A stretch of DNA of 64,000 bases from Mucilaginibacter celer (GTDB lineage: Bacteria > Bacteroidota > Bacteroidia > Sphingobacteriales > Sphingobacteriaceae), in the NCBI RefSeq assembly GCF_003576455.2, contig NZ_CP032869.1, positions 2,604,001 to 2,668,000 of the forward strand, written 5' to 3'. The number at the start of each line of letters is the position of its first letter. Within the stretch, counting starts at the first letter, position 1. Positions 53,214 to 61,889 of the stretch are shown here, piece by piece. The position numbers and the translations under genes were made by a program. The notes under the pieces were generated by a model that worked only from the letters and a program-made list of their open reading frames with translations, was not told the DNA's origin and ran no database searches.

Positions 53214-54506
53214 ATGGATATGCCTGTACAAGATTTATTGATAGCCGAGCTGATAAAACAGTACCAAACTTTTACCGGCTGGGGCGACAGCGACAGCTGG
53301 ACCAACCAGGATTTTATTAACCTGAGCGACAAGATCCAGGAAAAAACCGGTGCATCAATAAGCCATGTAACGCTTAAGCGTATTTGGGGAAAGGTAAAGT
53401 ATAACAGCCTGCCCAATACCTATACCATGGATACCCTGGTGCAATTTCTGGGGTACGAAAATTACCGGGTTTTCAGCAGTCAGTTTGCCGCGCCGCAGCA
53501 ATTACCCGGGGATGAGCAGCCTCCGGTCTCCAACAAACAGCGAAAGAAACGCTCATTATCCAAACCGCTTACATTAGGAATACTAACACTTGCCGTATTG
53601 CTGCTGGTAATCATTATAGCATCAAGAGTGGAGCACCCTAAACCGGCACCGGTTATCCGCGACAGCGATTATTCGTTCAATAGCAAAACGGTGGTTACAT
53701 CGGGCTTGCCCAATACGGTTGTGTTTAATTATGATGCCCGCAAAGCACCGTATGATTCGGTAGCGATACAACAATCATGGGACAGGCACCTGCGGGTTAA
53801 CGTTTCCAAAAACGGGCATCAGCATACTTCCATCTATTACTTTCCCGATTTTTATTTTGCCAAGCTGATAGTAGGCGGCCGCATTGTAAAACAGCACGAG
53901 CTGCTCATCAAATCAAACGGCTGGCTACCCGTGGTTGAGCGGGATCCTGTACCCGTATATTATAAAAAAGAAGATGCTATAGCTGATGGAAAACTTTCCC
54001 TCCCCCAACAAAGAATTGAAGAGCGGAACATCAACATGCAGCCCAACCCACCGCATGTAATTTATACCAACGTGGATGATTTCGGCGAGATCTACAGTGA
54101 TGATTTCACCTTCGAAACGGCTATCAAAAATAACTACAACGAAGGCGCTGCCGCCTGCCAGCAAAGCACGGTTTATATTTTGTGCAAAGGTACTGCGATG
54201 TGGATCCCTTTTGGCACCAAAGGCTGCGTGTCCAACCTTGATATGTACTTTGCCGGCTACCAGGTATCGGGCAAGCAAACTGATCTATCCATGTTCGGGG
54301 TTGATTTTGGTGATTATATCCCGCTAAAAATAACATCACATGCGGGCAAGGCCAAAGTTTTTGTGAACAACAAACTGGTTTATACCATTGATAAGAAGAT
54401 TGACAGGGCAAAGATTATCGGAGTGCTTTACCGCTTTGAGGGAACCGGGGCTGTTGACTATGTGAGATTGAAGAATGATAAGGTTAATTATGATGAGGAG
54501 TTTTGA
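53214..54506 (+). CDS. Membrane-tethered protein with HTH-like cytoplasmic N-terminus and periplasmic domain
   Basis: The 430-residue protein has an N-terminal region (about 33-90) reading NLSDKIQEKTGASISHVTLKRIWGK...TMDTLVQFLGYENYRVF, a helix-turn-helix-like pattern common in Bacteroidota proteins. A basic stretch QRKKRSLSK and one transmembrane helix (118-137) follow, then a periplasmic part of about 290 residues that looks beta-rich (VFNYDARKAPYDSVAIQQSWDRHL; LKITSHAGKAKVFVNNKLVYTI). I do not recognise the periplasmic family. A one-component membrane-bound regulator is inference. The phased repeats upstream are candidate sites for it. Confidence 0.75.
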   Translation: MDMPVQDLLIAELIKQYQTFTGWGDSDSWTNQDFINLSDKIQEKTGASISHVTLKRIWGKVKYNSLPNTYTMDTLVQFLGYENYRVFSSQFAAPQQLPGDEQPPVSNKQRKKRSLSKPLTLGILTLAVLLLVIIIASRVEHPKPAPVIRDSDYSFNSKTVVTSGLPNTVVFNYDARKAPYDSVAIQQSWDRHLRVNVSKNGHQHTSIYYFPDFYFAKLIVGGRIVKQHELLIKSNGWLPVVERDPVPVYYKKEDAIADGKLSLPQQRIEERNINMQPNPPHVIYTNVDDFGEIYSDDFTFETAIKNNYNEGAAACQQSTVYILCKGTAMWIPFGTKGCVSNLDMYFAGYQVSGKQTDLSMFGVDFGDYIPLKITSHAGKAKVFVNNKLVYTIDKKIDRAKIIGVLYRFEGTGAVDYVRLKNDKVNYDEEF

Positions 54507-54550
54507 TGATATCGCAGAATCTGCTCACCCGATCTACGCTTCGCCGGACC

Positions 54551-54580
54551 ACCCTCTCTCCGGCAAGCCGCAAAGAGGGT
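54551..54580. repeat. Imperfect hairpin between convergent genes
   Basis: ACCCTCTCTCCGG...CCGCAAAGAGGGT forms an imperfect inverted repeat in the 138-bp gap between convergent genes. It may serve as a terminator; no T-tract follows directly. Confidence 0.4.
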
Positions 54581-54644
54581 AGGAAAAATAAAGAAACAAA
54601 CAATCCCTTCTTTACGCGCAGCGATGTCGGGGTGAGTAAAGAAA

Positions 54645-54950
54645 TTAGGAAGGGTTATTTTCCTGGGATATAATCGATAACACCTCATTTTTAATAGCCG
54701 GAGGCAAGATCATCATCGGCTTTGATACAATTTCTTTATCCTTTAACGGCGATGGGCAACTCCCCACCAACACAAAACAACCTTTTTCAGCTTCAAAAGT
54801 TACCACTATTTTCAGTTCTTTTAGCGCTTCCAGATCCTGGTAGGCAACATGGCTACTGATATTGAAATGCTGTTTCAGCAGGTCGATGCTTACCACATCT
54901 CTGCTTTGCAGCAATACCAATAGTTTAAGTAACCTGTCGGCCCTGTTCAT
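54645..54950 (-). CDS. Small HTH-domain protein
   Basis: The 101-residue protein MNRADRLLKLLVLLQSRDVVSIDLLKQHFNISSHVAYQDLEALKEL carries an HTH_11/DeoR-type N-terminal DNA-binding region. The C-terminal tail has no recognisable ligand domain. It could be a small regulator of the universal stress gene upstream, 73 bp away on the same strand. The target is unknown. Confidence 0.7.
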   Translation of the reverse strand: MNRADRLLKLLVLLQSRDVVSIDLLKQHFNISSHVAYQDLEALKELKIVVTFEAEKGCFVLVGSCPSPLKDKEIVSKPMMILPPAIKNEVLSIISQENNPS

Positions 54951-55023
54951 ACCTTAACGCATTTTTTCATACAAATGTGTTGAGGTGTAATGACAACAGT
55001 GTGTCAGCAGAGAAATTTGATGA

Positions 55024-55794
55024 TTAACAAGGAAATATCAAAACCGGAAAATGCGCGTGCGGTTGCCCGGCATGCGCATCATAATGTTCCCAAACGGCGT
55101 TTAATTGCGAACTGCGGTTGCTCAGCACAAACAGATCAACCTGCATAATATTGGTCAATACATCGATGGTTTTGGCAACCTCCCTTTCCCTGATATTCAT
55201 CAGGCCGAGATTGTAGTTGCCAAATGATTGCGCAAAAACAGTTTGTGCATAAGCATCGTGCATATGGGGTACGCCTAGCTCGGCCACGTTAAATAGCTTT
55301 GCTTTTGTATTGGTTGATGAAGTAAACTGGTTGATAAAACAAGTGATGTTCTTTTTAGCAAACCTTAGATCGGTTAAATACCCTATATTACGCAGACTAA
55401 AGTTCACATCCTCCGGAACCGCCAGCACCGGGCAGCTGGTGTGATGTAAAATTGTCTTAAGTTCTTCGTTGATGGCCTGCGCCGTGCCCGAAACTCCTTT
55501 TATTATGATCCCGGTATCGTATTTAACCGTTAGCTCATGGATAGACATGCCGAGCGTATCGATGTAGCTTAGGGAAATGACATGATCAGCTACGTGATTA
55601 TGTTCATGAACGTTTACCTCATCATGCAAAAAACTATCTTCGGGAACCGTTTGCTGCGCAGATAAGCTGCGTGATTCGGGGACCGTGTAGGTAACAACAA
55701 CCTTAACGTTCAATTTTTCACTTAATTCGCTCGCGTAAGCAAGGGCGTTCCGGCTCTCACTTTTAAGGTTGTGGATTACCAAAATAGATTTCAT
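55024..55794 (-). CDS. Universal stress protein family
   Basis: The 256-residue protein begins MKSILVIHNLKSESRNALAYASELSEKLNVKVVVTYTV, the first strand and helix of a USP domain. TGIIIKGVSGTAQAINEELKTILHHTSCPVLAVPEDV has the usual USP end-of-domain pattern near 120. A second, more divergent half runs to IDVLTNIMQVDLFVLSNRSSQLN. The G-2x-G-9x-G-S/T ATP motif is not obvious, so it may be a non-ATP-binding member. Confidence 0.85.
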   Translation of the reverse strand: MKSILVIHNLKSESRNALAYASELSEKLNVKVVVTYTVPESRSLSAQQTVPEDSFLHDEVNVHEHNHVADHVISLSYIDTLGMSIHELTVKYDTGIIIKGVSGTAQAINEELKTILHHTSCPVLAVPEDVNFSLRNIGYLTDLRFAKKNITCFINQFTSSTNTKAKLFNVAELGVPHMHDAYAQTVFAQSFGNYNLGLMNIREREVAKTIDVLTNIMQVDLFVLSNRSSQLNAVWEHYDAHAGQPHAHFPVLIFPC

Positions 55795-55925
55795 ATAGCG
55801 TAGATATTAGATGAGATGTATTAAGGTAAAACGCAGTATAATTAAAAAAGGTTTTTTAATTTCTAATTAAATCCGTCATAAAATTGTCAAGTCATTATTA
55901 AAACCGGATTAGACTTATCAAAATA

Positions 55926-55958
55926 GAAAAAGCCCTGTTCCGGCGCCGAACAGGGCTT
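55926..55958 (-). terminator. Terminator after the amine oxidase gene
   Basis: On the minus strand AGCCCTGTTC-GGCGCCG-GAACAGGGCT forms a perfect 10-bp stem followed by TTTTTTCTATTT. It starts 25 bp after the amine oxidase stop. Confidence 0.85.
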
Positions 55959-55982
55959 AACTAAAAAGCAATTAAAAAAGTT

Positions 55983-58004
55983 TTATTGATGGTCGATGTC
56001 CGAACCCACCTGCTTCTTTTCCACGGGTTTAAATTGTTGTTTGATAAACTCGGGGTTGCTATTGCCGTAGGTTGGATTGCCGGAAAAGAAACCAAAAGGC
56101 ATCAGCGTAAAACCCATATGATGTACCGACATGATCGGCCATTCTTCCGGGCGAACAATATGCGTGATGCCGGCCACGTACCATAGCACCACATCGTTAT
56201 CGCCTATCTCCCGGTTTTTGGCCGTCCACTCGGGCAGGCCATCGTAAACTTTGTTACTGGCGGGGTATTTACCTGCCGGATAAATTTCGTTTTCATGATA
56301 CTGAGTTACCCAAAACTGGTGATTTAAAAAGCCTGCCTTTTTACGCAGCAGCGAGGTTTGCGGTACGAAAGTTTTGGCCTGTCCACCCGGCATCAGCATA
56401 TAACCTACGTGGCCGCCAAATTCATTCATCTCCTTGTTATTCACTATGTGCCAGTTGCGGGCGCTTTGGTAGTTAACATCGCGCTGGGCTTCCTTCTCGT
56501 TCATAAACATGGTATCATCCACATAAAACGCGTTTTGATAAGGATTATCCTTACCCGGCGGCACGGCTTTGCTGTTCATTTCCATTACACTGTTATTTTG
56601 CGCGCCGTCGATATCCATATCCAGCCTGAAAACAAAAAAGTGCTGATGATTAATAGCTTCCACATGCTTATGCACCAATGTGCCGAACGAATGACCCTGG
56701 TACGAATAATCATTCTTGTTGATACCCATGCTCATTTCGGTGGTGCGGTGTACACCCTTCACTTCTACAATACCGGTAAGCTCAATGTCTACGTCGATAG
56801 TGCCATCCTCCTTAAACCGCCAGGTGAAGGCATAATCGTAGTTCTCGATCATGGTATAGTATTTAATTACCAGATTGGTGGCCCTGCGCGATACCGTGCC
56901 ATGACGCCATAACACGCCGCCGTATTCTTCATAAACAGCCACCGCTCTATCCACCTGGAAAGGTGTGCCGTTTTCGCGATGAAGGATGGCCGGCATATAC
57001 TCGGCGTTCTCGGGCGCATCGGCACCGGGGGTTAGGGATTGTGCTGTGCCTTGACCCAAACGGTATTCGCCTGCATCAAAAAAGTTGTAGGTTGCCTGGA
57101 ACAAATCGGGCGAGCCATAAGGTACCACCATCTCCGGCATCGAACCGCGGTACATGATGGAACGTTCTTTACCATTATCGTTAAAACGCACATCGTAAAT
57201 CACTAAACCTTCACGATTATCTACCCCATAGCGCAGTTTCCAGTTTTGCCAGGTAATTTCATGGCCGTTAACGGCAAAGGTATGCCCATCGGGCTGTGTG
57301 ATCATGAGCGGCTTTGGCGCAGGCAGCGTTTCCTTAACCGAATCTTTATTGAAGTAATACAGATCGGTTTTATCGCTGAAAGCATTGGCTTCATCCACTA
57401 TCTTCAGGATTTTACCAGTAGTGAAATCGGTATAAGCCATCAAGCCCTCAATATCCACATTGTTCTTTTTACGCCTTGCTATCACCATCTGCTCCCTATG
57501 ACCAATTGGCGCAATGCCGATATCGCCCACAAAAATGCTGCGGTGCGTTACCGAATCGATTGAGATACCGCGCTTTTTCAAAGCTGCTATCCAGGCTTTA
57601 TCCTTCCGTACAATGGTGTTAGCCACCGAATCGGCCTCGAGGCCCATCCCTATTACATTGGGAATGTTTTTAACCGAGATCACCTTTTCGGCATTCAGAT
57701 CAACCACGGCTTCGGTAACGCCGTTTTTGTTGTAATCATAAAAGCTGGTAAAAGCCTCGCGCCGGGTGTGTGCGCCGGGTTTATAGGCAAGCACTTCGCT
57801 TTTAGGCGGCTCTTTCAGGTTAATGATATTAAAAATATCCTTGCCGGTTGTGGTTTTACTGTCTTTCAGTATCTGCACAACCTTTTTCATTTCGGCCGCC
57901 GAAAGCGGATCGAGCGGGTAAGTGTTGCCGCCGGTTTGGGCAAATGCAGGCGCGCTGCAAAGCAACCCTACGCCAAGGGCATAAAGTAACGGGGTTTTAA
58001 TCAT
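55983..58004 (-). CDS. Copper/topaquinone primary-amine oxidase, exported
   Basis: The 673-residue protein has a signal peptide (MIKTPLLYALGVGLLCSAPAFAQ). The cofactor motif TMIENYDYAF contains Tyr389, the expected topaquinone precursor (N-Y-D/E-Y). Copper ligands are expected at the HxH of AINHQHFFVFRLDMDIDG and a later His in MSVHHMGFTLMPFGFFSGNPT. The enzyme oxidises primary amines to aldehydes with release of ammonia and hydrogen peroxide, in the periplasm. Length matches the family (about 650-750). It lies upstream of the universal stress gene and downstream of the ThuA gene, with 95 bp between the latter and it. Confidence 0.93.
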   Translation of the reverse strand: MIKTPLLYALGVGLLCSAPAFAQTGGNTYPLDPLSAAEMKKVVQILKDSKTTTGKDIFNIINLKEPPKSEVLAYKPGAHTRREAFTSFYDYNKNGVTEAVVDLNAEKVISVKNIPNVIGMGLEADSVANTIVRKDKAWIAALKKRGISIDSVTHRSIFVGDIGIAPIGHREQMVIARRKKNNVDIEGLMAYTDFTTGKILKIVDEANAFSDKTDLYYFNKDSVKETLPAPKPLMITQPDGHTFAVNGHEITWQNWKLRYGVDNREGLVIYDVRFNDNGKERSIMYRGSMPEMVVPYGSPDLFQATYNFFDAGEYRLGQGTAQSLTPGADAPENAEYMPAILHRENGTPFQVDRAVAVYEEYGGVLWRHGTVSRRATNLVIKYYTMIENYDYAFTWRFKEDGTIDVDIELTGIVEVKGVHRTTEMSMGINKNDYSYQGHSFGTLVHKHVEAINHQHFFVFRLDMDIDGAQNNSVMEMNSKAVPPGKDNPYQNAFYVDDTMFMNEKEAQRDVNYQSARNWHIVNNKEMNEFGGHVGYMLMPGGQAKTFVPQTSLLRKKAGFLNHQFWVTQYHENEIYPAGKYPASNKVYDGLPEWTAKNREIGDNDVVLWYVAGITHIVRPEEWPIMSVHHMGFTLMPFGFFSGNPTYGNSNPEFIKQQFKPVEKKQVGSDIDHQ

Positions 58005-58099
58005 TTTATGTTGTTTAAAGAGTGTCGGTTGTTAAAGTCTCTCTTCTCAAACTTTAGGTTATAACCGGTATCTTAAACTTTATAAAAATCAAAACGGTA

Positions 58100-58858
58100 T
58101 TATTTTTTAGCAGCTAACCACAGCAATGCGTCCTCAAACATTTGGTTTTGCTGGGGCGAGGTAAATATCAAATCGCCGTGACCCATGTTCATGTATAGCA
58201 TTTTGTATTTGGTGTTTGTCCATACCACCGGGATATCGCCATCGCGGATGATATCTTTTTTACCCAGCGGATAGTTTGCCGGATCGAGCGTTACCAGTAC
58301 TTTAATGTCCTTGCTATCGCGCGGGTTGGGTTTCCAGCCGTACCACTCGTTGATGGGTGCTACATAGCTTTTACCCAGGCTTTTGGTTACGGGGTGCGTA
58401 TTATCATCAACAATCATTTTGGCAGGCAGCGGCGGCCAATTGTTGTTGTAAAACGTAGCGCCCAAAAAGTTCACAAACCAAGGCCATTTGGTGTACTTAT
58501 CATTATAGCCCGACACGTGGAAGCCCAGCCAGGCCCCGCCGTTATTCATAAAGTTTTCAAAAGCGCTGCGCTGTGCCTGGTTATGCGGAAACTCGTTAAG
58601 CCAAACCACAACCTGGTAGTCTTTCAGCTTATCGTCGTTCAAATCGCCCCAATTGCTGGTGGTATCAAAAACAAAGTTTTTTTCTTTGGCCATTTTACCG
58701 TAGAATTTCATGGCATCCATGGCAAAATCAACGTGGTCGCTCTCAACATCAGTTGAGTACAAGGCCAATACTTTAAATTGTGGCTGCTGGGCAAATGCAA
58801 GGTTACCGGCCAAGAGCATCAGCACAAAAAACATCGTGGAGTATATAAATTTCTTCAT
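58100..58858 (-). CDS. Exported ThuA-domain protein, copy 1
   Basis: The 252-residue protein has a signal peptide (FVLMLLAGNLAFAQQ) and the class I glutamine-amidotransferase-like ThuA fold (FKVLALYSTDVESDHVDFAMDAM, YQVVVWLNEFP, NFMNNGGAWLGFHVSGYN, IPVVWTNTKYKMLYMNMGHGDLIF). ThuA proteins are associated with trehalose or glycoside utilisation and keto-sugar metabolism; the reaction is not established. A paralogue lies at 59960. Confidence 0.9.
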   Translation of the reverse strand: MKKFIYSTMFFVLMLLAGNLAFAQQPQFKVLALYSTDVESDHVDFAMDAMKFYGKMAKEKNFVFDTTSNWGDLNDDKLKDYQVVVWLNEFPHNQAQRSAFENFMNNGGAWLGFHVSGYNDKYTKWPWFVNFLGATFYNNNWPPLPAKMIVDDNTHPVTKSLGKSYVAPINEWYGWKPNPRDSKDIKVLVTLDPANYPLGKKDIIRDGDIPVVWTNTKYKMLYMNMGHGDLIFTSPQQNQMFEDALLWLAAKK

Positions 58859-58876
58859 TGTAAATGCTTTACCGGG

Positions 58877-59401
58877 TTATTTATTCATTTCATTACCAAG
58901 CGAATCCATCACACTACCTACAGCAGCGCTGATCCCCCTAAACAAAGGCTCATCATCCCCCGACCATGGGTGACCCCGCCTGAAATCCCACCAGCGGTAT
59001 TCAATTTTCGAGTATTCGTTCGAGATGCCTTTTTCTATCGGCTTTTCGTAAACATCATACACTTTTACCTCGTAGGTGGCATCGTAAACAATTACATCAA
59101 CCACAACCCTCACAAAATAATAGTTGCCGGTAGTGCCTATGTTTACACGGGTTGTATAGGTGCCTATAATTTCGCCTTTCTTTTCGTTGGCGGTGGTTAT
59201 CGCTTTTTCCTCGCCTTTAAACCAGTTTTGGGCTTTGTTGTATAAGTCGGCTTTTTTAAAGGTTGGGTTGAGGGCGTAAACGTTATCAAAATACACTTTG
59301 CCATTGCGCATTTGCAGCAATATGGGTGATGTGTTATTTCCCTGCGCTATGCTTATAAATGGCTTTAGCAAAAGGGACACAATCAGTAATTTTCTTATCA
59401 T
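58877..59401 (-). CDS. DUF4468-type exported protein
   Basis: The 174-residue protein has a signal peptide (LIVSLLLKPFISIAQG) and a core KADLYNKAQNWFKGEEKAITTANEKKGEIIGTYTTRV...YYFVRVVVDVIVYDATYEVKVYDV, matching the TBP-like DUF4468 pattern. The function is unknown. It lies 18 bp upstream of ThuA copy 1. Confidence 0.8.
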   Translation of the reverse strand: MIRKLLIVSLLLKPFISIAQGNNTSPILLQMRNGKVYFDNVYALNPTFKKADLYNKAQNWFKGEEKAITTANEKKGEIIGTYTTRVNIGTTGNYYFVRVVVDVIVYDATYEVKVYDVYEKPIEKGISNEYSKIEYRWWDFRRGHPWSGDDEPLFRGISAAVGSVMDSLGNEMNK

Positions 59402-59959
59402 AGTTTGATTGGTTATGAGCAGGGTTTGTGGTTAGGTAAATATCAAAAAGCAGGGGTTAAATTGTTAATTTGAGGGTACTATTTTAACACTACAGGGCTA
59501 AAATAAAATCCGCAACAATCTAATTATCAACAAACAAAACAACATTATCTAAATAGATCTACACCAGCAATAATCGTTTAGCATGGTCTCGTAGATACGA
59601 GGCACCTACGGAGCCCCCTATTTCTATTTCCGTTTATGCTATAGACACGCTACTCCTACGGAGTACTTTGCATTTTTTTCACACTAAGCTTCTAATACTC
59701 CGTAGGAGTAACATGCTTATAGCAAGGTATCTGAAATTATTCCCGGCTCCGTGCCCCGTACTATAAAGGCGACCGGCTAAACGCCCTGATTTTACTTCTT
59801 AGCCGTCCAGAACGTTACTCCTATGGAGTACTTTGCATTTTTTTAAGCCATGCTTCTAATACTCCGTAGGAGTAACGTGTTTAAAGCAAAGTATCTAAAA
59901 TCATTCCCGGCTCCGTAGGTGCCCCGTACTATAAAAGCGACCGGCTCAACGCCCTTATT
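59402..59959. other. 558-bp repeat-filled spacer between two ThuA-region genes
   Basis: It contains the 59597-59615 palindrome arm and the tandem copies described below. No gene is seen apart from the duplicated end of the ThuA gene. Confidence 0.6.
59597..59925. repeat. Second copy of the GGCTCCGTAGGTGCC-type nested palindrome
   Basis: The left arm ACGAGGCACCTACGGAGCC (59597-59615) matches the arm of the 45983 element, and GGCTCCGTAGGTGCC recurs inverted near 59909-59923. Inside, ACTCC-TAC-GGAGT and ACTCC-GTA-GGAGT hairpins occur twice because of the tandem duplication. Confidence 0.7.
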
Positions 59960-59980
59960 TTACTTTTTTGCCGCCCAGAA
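59648..59980. repeat. Tandem duplication including the last codons of the ThuA gene
   Basis: Copy 1 (59648-59812, 165 nt) and copy 2 (59813-59980, 168 nt) are head-to-tail and similar along their length, with scattered substitutions and small indels. Copy 2 ends inside the 59960-60715 gene, so its last six codons (FWAAKK-stop) reappear in copy 1 as FWTAKK-stop at 59812-59792. Confidence 0.8.
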
Positions 59981-60715
59981 AATCGCATTACTAAACAAGG
60001 TTGTATAATCCTTACTTTCAAAAAGCAAAGGCGAATGCCCCATAAAAATGTAAACATTCCGCGCTTTTTTAGCAGGATTAGTCCAGACTACCGGGTGGTC
60101 GCCCATGGTGATACCATCTTTAGGCTCGTATGTAGATTCATCCACCGAGGCCAGCACATGCACATTAGCCCGCGGACTTTTATCATAGGTGTACCACTCC
60201 TCTTTCTGCACTAAAAACGATGGCGATACGCCTTTCATAACCGGGTGCTTTTTATCCTCAACGTTCACGGTGCCTTTGGCAAAGGTGGCTATGTAATTTT
60301 TATAGCGGGTATTGCCCATAAAATTCGAAAACCAGTTCCACATTGGGAAGCCGTCAAATTCGCCAAGCAGGGTTGCATGGTGAAAACCAATCCAGCCGCC
60401 TTTACCTTCATCAATATATTTTTCAAATGCTTTTACAGCCGGTTCTTTCCAGGCATAAGGTGGGTAATCCAGTTGGATAAAAAGTTGATATTGTGACAGG
60501 AACTTTTCGTTTATCTTATCGGTATTCTGGATATAATCGATAGAAAAATTACTATCGGCTGCCAGTTTATCCAGCCAAACTTTGGCAACTTTTGAATATT
60601 CAATGTGGTGGCCCCCGTTTTCATACAGGGCAATCACTTTAAAGCGGGGTGCTTTTTGGGCAAAAGCCACGACGGTTAACAGGCAAAAACTAATTATCAG
60701 GGCTATTTTTTTCAT
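59960..60715 (-). CDS. Exported ThuA-domain protein, copy 2
   Basis: The 251-residue protein has a signal peptide (ALIISFCLLTVVAFAQK) and ThuA motifs (FKVIALYENGGHHIEYSKVAKVWLD, YQLFIQLDYPPYAWKEPAVKAFEKYI, GGWIGFHHATLLG, HPVVWTNPAKKARNVYIFMGHSPLLF). It is a paralogue of 58100-58858 with moderate similarity. It follows the double-thioredoxin gene by 24 bp. Its 3' end is part of a tandem duplication with the spacer. Confidence 0.9.
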   Translation of the reverse strand: MKKIALIISFCLLTVVAFAQKAPRFKVIALYENGGHHIEYSKVAKVWLDKLAADSNFSIDYIQNTDKINEKFLSQYQLFIQLDYPPYAWKEPAVKAFEKYIDEGKGGWIGFHHATLLGEFDGFPMWNWFSNFMGNTRYKNYIATFAKGTVNVEDKKHPVMKGVSPSFLVQKEEWYTYDKSPRANVHVLASVDESTYEPKDGITMGDHPVVWTNPAKKARNVYIFMGHSPLLFESKDYTTLFSNAIFWAAKK

Positions 60716-60739
60716 GTTGATTGTTTACAGGTTAATGTA

Positions 60740-61873
60740 TTATTTATAGATCCTGCCCATCATCGGGTTATTCCAGATCACTTTTTTCAGCTCTTCAATA
60801 TCGATAGCCCCCTGGTGGGTGTAAACCACTTTGCCCTCGGGATCAACCAGCATGGTGTAGGGCAGTGCGCCATCCCATTTCGGGTCCACAGCTTCTATCA
60901 TTTTGTACTTATCATCGCCGGTGTAGATGTAATTGGTACCCGATGATTGTTTGCGTTGCAAAAATTTCAGGGCTTTATCCTTATTGACCGGATCATCGGC
61001 ACTGATGCTTACAAACTCTAACCCCCTGTCGCGATACAAGCGGTTCAGGGTTACCAGATCGTCAAACTCGGCAACACAAGGGCCGCACCAGGTAGCCCAA
61101 AGGTTGATGAGCCTTAGCCTGTCCGAATGATTTTTCACTACTCCGGCAATCCCCGTGGCGCTGATGGTATCTATTTTAACAGGTTCTTTAGCCCATTGAA
61201 TTTGCGCTTTTTCAATCCAATCTTTTTTCTCTGCCCATTTTACCGAGCAGCCGAAAGTTTTGGTAACCGGTACGGCTATTTCTTTGCCGGCCAGCACAGC
61301 ATCGATAGCATTGCGCACATCCTGCGATTTTGGTGTTTTAGCCGGATTTTCCATATCATCAATACGGCCATTATAGCGCAGCTTCCTATCCTTATCAAAA
61401 ACAAAAATATGCGGCGTAGCTACCGGGCCGTATTTGTTGGATGCTATTTCGGTTTCACCATCGTACAGGTACGGGAAGTTGAAGCCTTTATCTTTGGCGC
61501 GTATTTTCATATCATCAAAACCATCGCCCAAATCGCTGTAACCTAACTCATCATACCGTAATGACGATGGATTATTAGGATTGATTGCAACAACGCTAAC
61601 ACCTTTGGCAGCGTAATCGCTGGTAAGTTTGATCACCCTATCCTCATAAGCCTGCGATGTTGGGCAGTGATTACACATAAACACAACCACCAGTACTTTG
61701 GCGTTTTTAAAGGACTGCAGGGTATAGGTTTTCCCATTAATACCGGGCAGACTAAAATCCGGTGCAGCCGCACCGATTGCCAGCGTTTTATGCTCATCGG
61801 CAGCATAAGAAAATACCGGGCTGCACAATAACAGCGCGAGGATTAAGCATATATGGATCTTTAACTTCTTCAT
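60740..61873 (-). CDS. Exported protein with two thioredoxin-like domains (redoxin plus TlpA type)
   Basis: I start at ATG 61873, giving MKKLKIHICLILALLLCSPVFSYA and 377 residues; the longer frame to 62026 runs into the GH9 gene. The N-terminal redoxin domain (about 30-200) carries CNHC (67-70) in VVFMCNHCPTSQ, and its strand order is that of peroxiredoxin-like AhpC/TSA proteins. The C-terminal TlpA-like domain (about 240-377) carries WATWCGPC (Cys263-Cys266). The two redox centres in one chain may hand electrons from one to the other, which is inference. It is 17 bp after the GH9 stop. Confidence 0.88.
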   Translation of the reverse strand: MKKLKIHICLILALLLCSPVFSYAADEHKTLAIGAAAPDFSLPGINGKTYTLQSFKNAKVLVVVFMCNHCPTSQAYEDRVIKLTSDYAAKGVSVVAINPNNPSSLRYDELGYSDLGDGFDDMKIRAKDKGFNFPYLYDGETEIASNKYGPVATPHIFVFDKDRKLRYNGRIDDMENPAKTPKSQDVRNAIDAVLAGKEIAVPVTKTFGCSVKWAEKKDWIEKAQIQWAKEPVKIDTISATGIAGVVKNHSDRLRLINLWATWCGPCVAEFDDLVTLNRLYRDRGLEFVSISADDPVNKDKALKFLQRKQSSGTNYIYTGDDKYKMIEAVDPKWDGALPYTMLVDPEGKVVYTHQGAIDIEELKKVIWNNPMMGRIYK

Positions 61874-61889
61874 AACAATATATAACGGT

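Noticed and set aside
59597..59980. Repeats considered as a CRISPR array
   Set aside because: There are only two long, diverged tandem copies with hairpins and no regular short spacers or cas genes.
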